Shown here: positions 62,166-64,000 of the stretch, in pieces
Numbering within the stretch: position 1 is the first letter of the stretch
How the letters are laid out: every line of letters starts with the position of its first letter
DNA from: Streptomyces smyrnaeus
Lineage (GTDB): Bacteria > Actinomycetota > Actinomycetes > Streptomycetales > Streptomycetaceae
Direction: 5' to 3'
Assembly: GCF_017676345.1 (NCBI RefSeq)
Contig: NZ_JAFFZM010000025.1
Coordinates: forward strand, 1-64,000
DNA: 64,000 bases
The notes under the pieces: generated by a model
Database searches by the model: none
Told to the model about the DNA's origin: nothing
The model's input: the letters and a program-made list of their open reading frames with translations, nothing else
Program-made: the position numbers and the translations under genes

Positions 62166-63814
62166 GACGCCTCCCTTCCGTCCTTCGGCTGCGGACCGCC
62201 ACGGGGCGCGTCCTCATGCGTGCCCGAACGCACAGCTGTACGCACATCCGCGCCCGTGTCAGTACCGGTGTCCGTACCCGCGTCCGTCCGTGCCTCCGTG
62301 CGGATGCGCGCCGCGGCCTGTTCCCATGCCGAGTGATCACCCGTCGGGGCATACTGTCGCAGCCGTACACTGCTGCGCACCAGGGCCCGCAGCGCGCCCA
62401 GAGGCCCGGTCACCGCTGCGGCCGTACGCGCCTGTACCAGTACGTTCCCGTACGCGGCGGCCTCCACGGGCCCCGCTACGACCGGCAGGCCACAGGCGTC
62501 GGCCGTCAGCCGGCACAGCAGCGCGTTGCGTGCCCCTCCGCCCACGATGTGCACCGTCTCCACGTCCTGCCCGGACAACCGCCGCGCGTCGAAAACCGCC
62601 TCCCGATGTGCGAGGGCGAGCGAGTCGAGGACGCAGCGTGTCGTCTCGGCCGGGTCGCGCGGCACCGGCTGGCCGGTGCGGCGGCACACGTCGGCGATCC
62701 GCTGCGGCATCCGCCCCGGCCGAAGGAACTCCGCGCTTCCGGCATCCACGACCGAGCGCAGCCCGGGTACCTCGGCCGCCTCCTCCAGCAGCGTGTCCAG
62801 CTCCTGCGGAGTGCCCTGTGCCTCCCAGGCGCGCAGACACTCCTGCAGCAGCCAAAGGCCCATGATGTTGCGCAGATAGCGCACGGTGCCGTCCACGCCC
62901 AGCTCGTTGGTGAAGTTCGCCGCCCGGCTCTCCTCGGTGAGCACCGCAGAGGTCAGCTCCACTCCGGCCAGCGACCACGTGCCGGTGGCGATGTACGCGA
63001 ATCTGCTGCCCTGTGCGGGCACTCCGGCGACAGCGGAGGCCGTGTCGTGCGCGCCCACTGCTGTGACGGGCACCGGCCCGGTCAGCCCCGTCTCGGCGAG
63101 TACGTCGTCCCGCAACTGCCCGGCCCCGTCCCCGGGCGTGCGCAGCGGCGGGAACAGGCCGCGATCGACGCCCAGCGCGTCCATCACGACGGGCGACCAG
63201 TCGCGGGTGCGGGGGTCGATGAGCTGGGTGGTGGAGGCAATGGTCAGCTCGGTACCGCGCTGTCCGGTCAACCAGTACGAGATCAGATCGGGGATCAGCA
63301 GCAGTTGTCGCGCCGCCCGGAACCGGCTGTCCTCGCGGGCAGCGGCCAGCTGGTACAGCGTGTTGATCGGCATGCGCTGAATACCGGTGTGCGCGTACAG
63401 CTCGGCAGCGGGCAGCACTTTCTCGACCTCGGCCGGCATGCCCTGGGTGCGTGCGTCGCGGTAGTGCACCGGGTTGCCGAGCAGAGTGCCGTCCGCGTCC
63501 AGCAGTCCGTAGTCGACGCCCCAGGAGTCGATGCCCACGGACGCCACGCCATCCGGCCCGGCGCCCGTGGCTGCACCTGCGGCGCGCAGCCCGTCCAGGA
63601 CGCCCCGGTAGAGATCGAGGACGTCCCAGTGGAGGGTGCCGAGCACCCGCACCGGCCGATTGGGGAACCGGTCCACCTCCTCCAGCGCGATGCTGCCGTC
63701 GCGCACCTGTCCGAGCATCACCCGGCCGCTGGAGGCGCCCAGGTCGACGGCGGCGAACGCGCCCTTCGACGCGGCGGTACGGGAGGGCGGGGGAGTCGGG
63801 CTGGAGTGCGGCAT
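62156..63814 (-). CDS. rhaB: Rhamnulokinase (FGGY)
   Basis: 552 aa. FGGY kinase with AAVDLGASSGRVMLGQV start, SVGIDSWGVDYGLLD, YRDARTQGM, and ATP motif IVGGGARNALLCRLTADACG. Phosphorylates L-rhamnulose. The C-terminal ~45 residues are a Thr/Asp/Gly repeat tail (TDAGTDTGTDTGAD) beyond the normal ~480-490 aa length. ATG 63814 follows GAGGT. Lies between rhaI and lutA with overlaps, consistent with one transcript. Confidence 0.93.
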   Translation of the reverse strand: MPHSSPTPPPSRTAASKGAFAAVDLGASSGRVMLGQVRDGSIALEEVDRFPNRPVRVLGTLHWDVLDLYRGVLDGLRAAGAATGAGPDGVASVGIDSWGVDYGLLDADGTLLGNPVHYRDARTQGMPAEVEKVLPAAELYAHTGIQRMPINTLYQLAAAREDSRFRAARQLLLIPDLISYWLTGQRGTELTIASTTQLIDPRTRDWSPVVMDALGVDRGLFPPLRTPGDGAGQLRDDVLAETGLTGPVPVTAVGAHDTASAVAGVPAQGSRFAYIATGTWSLAGVELTSAVLTEESRAANFTNELGVDGTVRYLRNIMGLWLLQECLRAWEAQGTPQELDTLLEEAAEVPGLRSVVDAGSAEFLRPGRMPQRIADVCRRTGQPVPRDPAETTRCVLDSLALAHREAVFDARRLSGQDVETVHIVGGGARNALLCRLTADACGLPVVAGPVEAAAYGNVLVQARTAAAVTGPLGALRALVRSSVRLRQYAPTGDHSAWEQAAARIRTEARTDAGTDTGTDTGADVRTAVRSGTHEDAPRGGPQPKDGREASCA

Positions 63815-63861
63815 GCGGACCTCGCGGCGTCGTACGGCGGTCTTGGGCGGGGGCTACGGGC

Positions 63862-64000
63862 TCACGCGCCCCATCCGGCCTGCCTGCCGCCCACGCGCTC
63901 GCGTGCGATGGTCTCCGCCCAGCCGGAGGCCGCGTAGGCCGCCATCGGATCGCCGTCGGCGCCGAGCTCCTCCCGTACCTCCGCCAACAGCGGTCGCACA
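63862..64000 (-). CDS. rhaI: L-rhamnose isomerase, C-terminal end (partial)
   Basis: The minus strand reads an open frame ending in TGA (63862-63864), coding ... LLAEVREELGADGDPMAAYA, ASGWAETIARERVGGRQAGWGA at its end. The AAYAASGWAETIARER end is that of actinobacterial RhaI as I recall it, and position upstream of rhaB supports it. The 5' part lies outside the window. Confidence 0.68.
   Translation of the reverse strand, partial: VRPLLAEVREELGADGDPMAAYAASGWAETIARERVGGRQAGWGA

Noticed and set aside
1..64000. tRNA or rRNA genes
   Set aside because: I looked through the intergenic stretches for cloverleaf-like arms and CCA ends and saw none convincing; a covariance search would be decisive.

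Overview
The window is very G+C-rich, has densely packed genes with strong third-position G/C bias and many GTG/TTG starts, and carries family hallmarks of a Streptomyces-like actinomycete: an XRE/DUF397/HATPase cluster, a DUF574 methyltransferase, class I xylose isomerase beside a ROK regulator, MatB, and a roadblock protein of the conservon type. I see no tRNA, rRNA, CRISPR array, insertion sequence or prophage. It reads as chromosomal, probably arm-to-core, sequence devoted to carbohydrate catabolism, cell-wall hydrolysis, transport and small regulators. Species assignment is not possible from the sequence alone.

Layout. 1-8.7 kb: the 3' part of a uvrA-like gene, an FAD monooxygenase, an orphan NarL-type response regulator, a luciferase-like flavin oxidoreductase, malonyl-CoA synthetase (matB), a DUF4239 membrane protein and a Pro-rich exported protein. 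9-14.3 kb: a Tat-exported amidase and the xylose block, with a ROK regulator and xylB on one strand and xylA divergent; an AT-rich palindrome lies between xylB and xylA. 14.3-18.2 kb: an ECF sigma factor with a SnoaL-type tail and a translationally coupled amino-acid ABC importer. 18.3-20.9 kb: anti-sigma-like ATPase, XRE-DUF5753 and DUF397 proteins, and a DUF574 methyltransferase. 21-26 kb: GH2 beta-galactosidase, a septum-formation-like membrane protein and an SGNH lipase. 26-31.7 kb: SWIM protein plus SNF2 helicase and two uncharacterised genes. 31.9-39.7 kb: MpaB-like oxygenase, methyltransferase, roadblock protein, an uncharacterised protein, TesB, a DUF3516 RNA helicase and a DUF457-like membrane protein. 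39.8-43.7 kb: a heterodimeric ABC exporter with complementary degenerate ATPase motifs. 43.9-48 kb: L,D-transpeptidase lipoprotein, a GH109-like exported enzyme and a divergent alpha-amylase sharing a regulatory region. 48-56.6 kb: a large FAD/Fe-S D-lactate dehydrogenase-like protein, a MarR regulator divergent from an ABC exporter, NamZ-type muramidase, a macrodomain protein and an ABC ATPase. 56.6-64 kb: a deleted metallo-beta-lactamase-fold remnant, a membrane protein, a LysR regulator, and the minus-strand run rhaI-rhaB-lutA-lutB-lutC.

How the parts work together. The clearest pathway is the last one: L-rhamnose isomerase and rhamnulokinase sit in one overlapping transcription unit with LutABC, so the lactate formed from the lactaldehyde half of rhamnulose-1-phosphate can be oxidised to pyruvate. 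XylA/XylB convert xylose to xylulose-5-phosphate under a likely ROK repressor. Exported alpha-amylase, beta-galactosidase (cytoplasmic), GH109-like enzyme, amidase and NamZ broaden sugar and wall-fragment use.

A recurrent oddity is in-frame low-complexity expansion inside or at the ends of otherwise conserved proteins, seen in at least nine genes here. The most unusual single items are the complementary degenerate ABC pair, the metallo-beta-lactamase-fold gene that lost its whole catalytic middle, the rha-lut fusion operon, and paired palindromes in the GH109/amylase and MarR/ABC intergenic regions.
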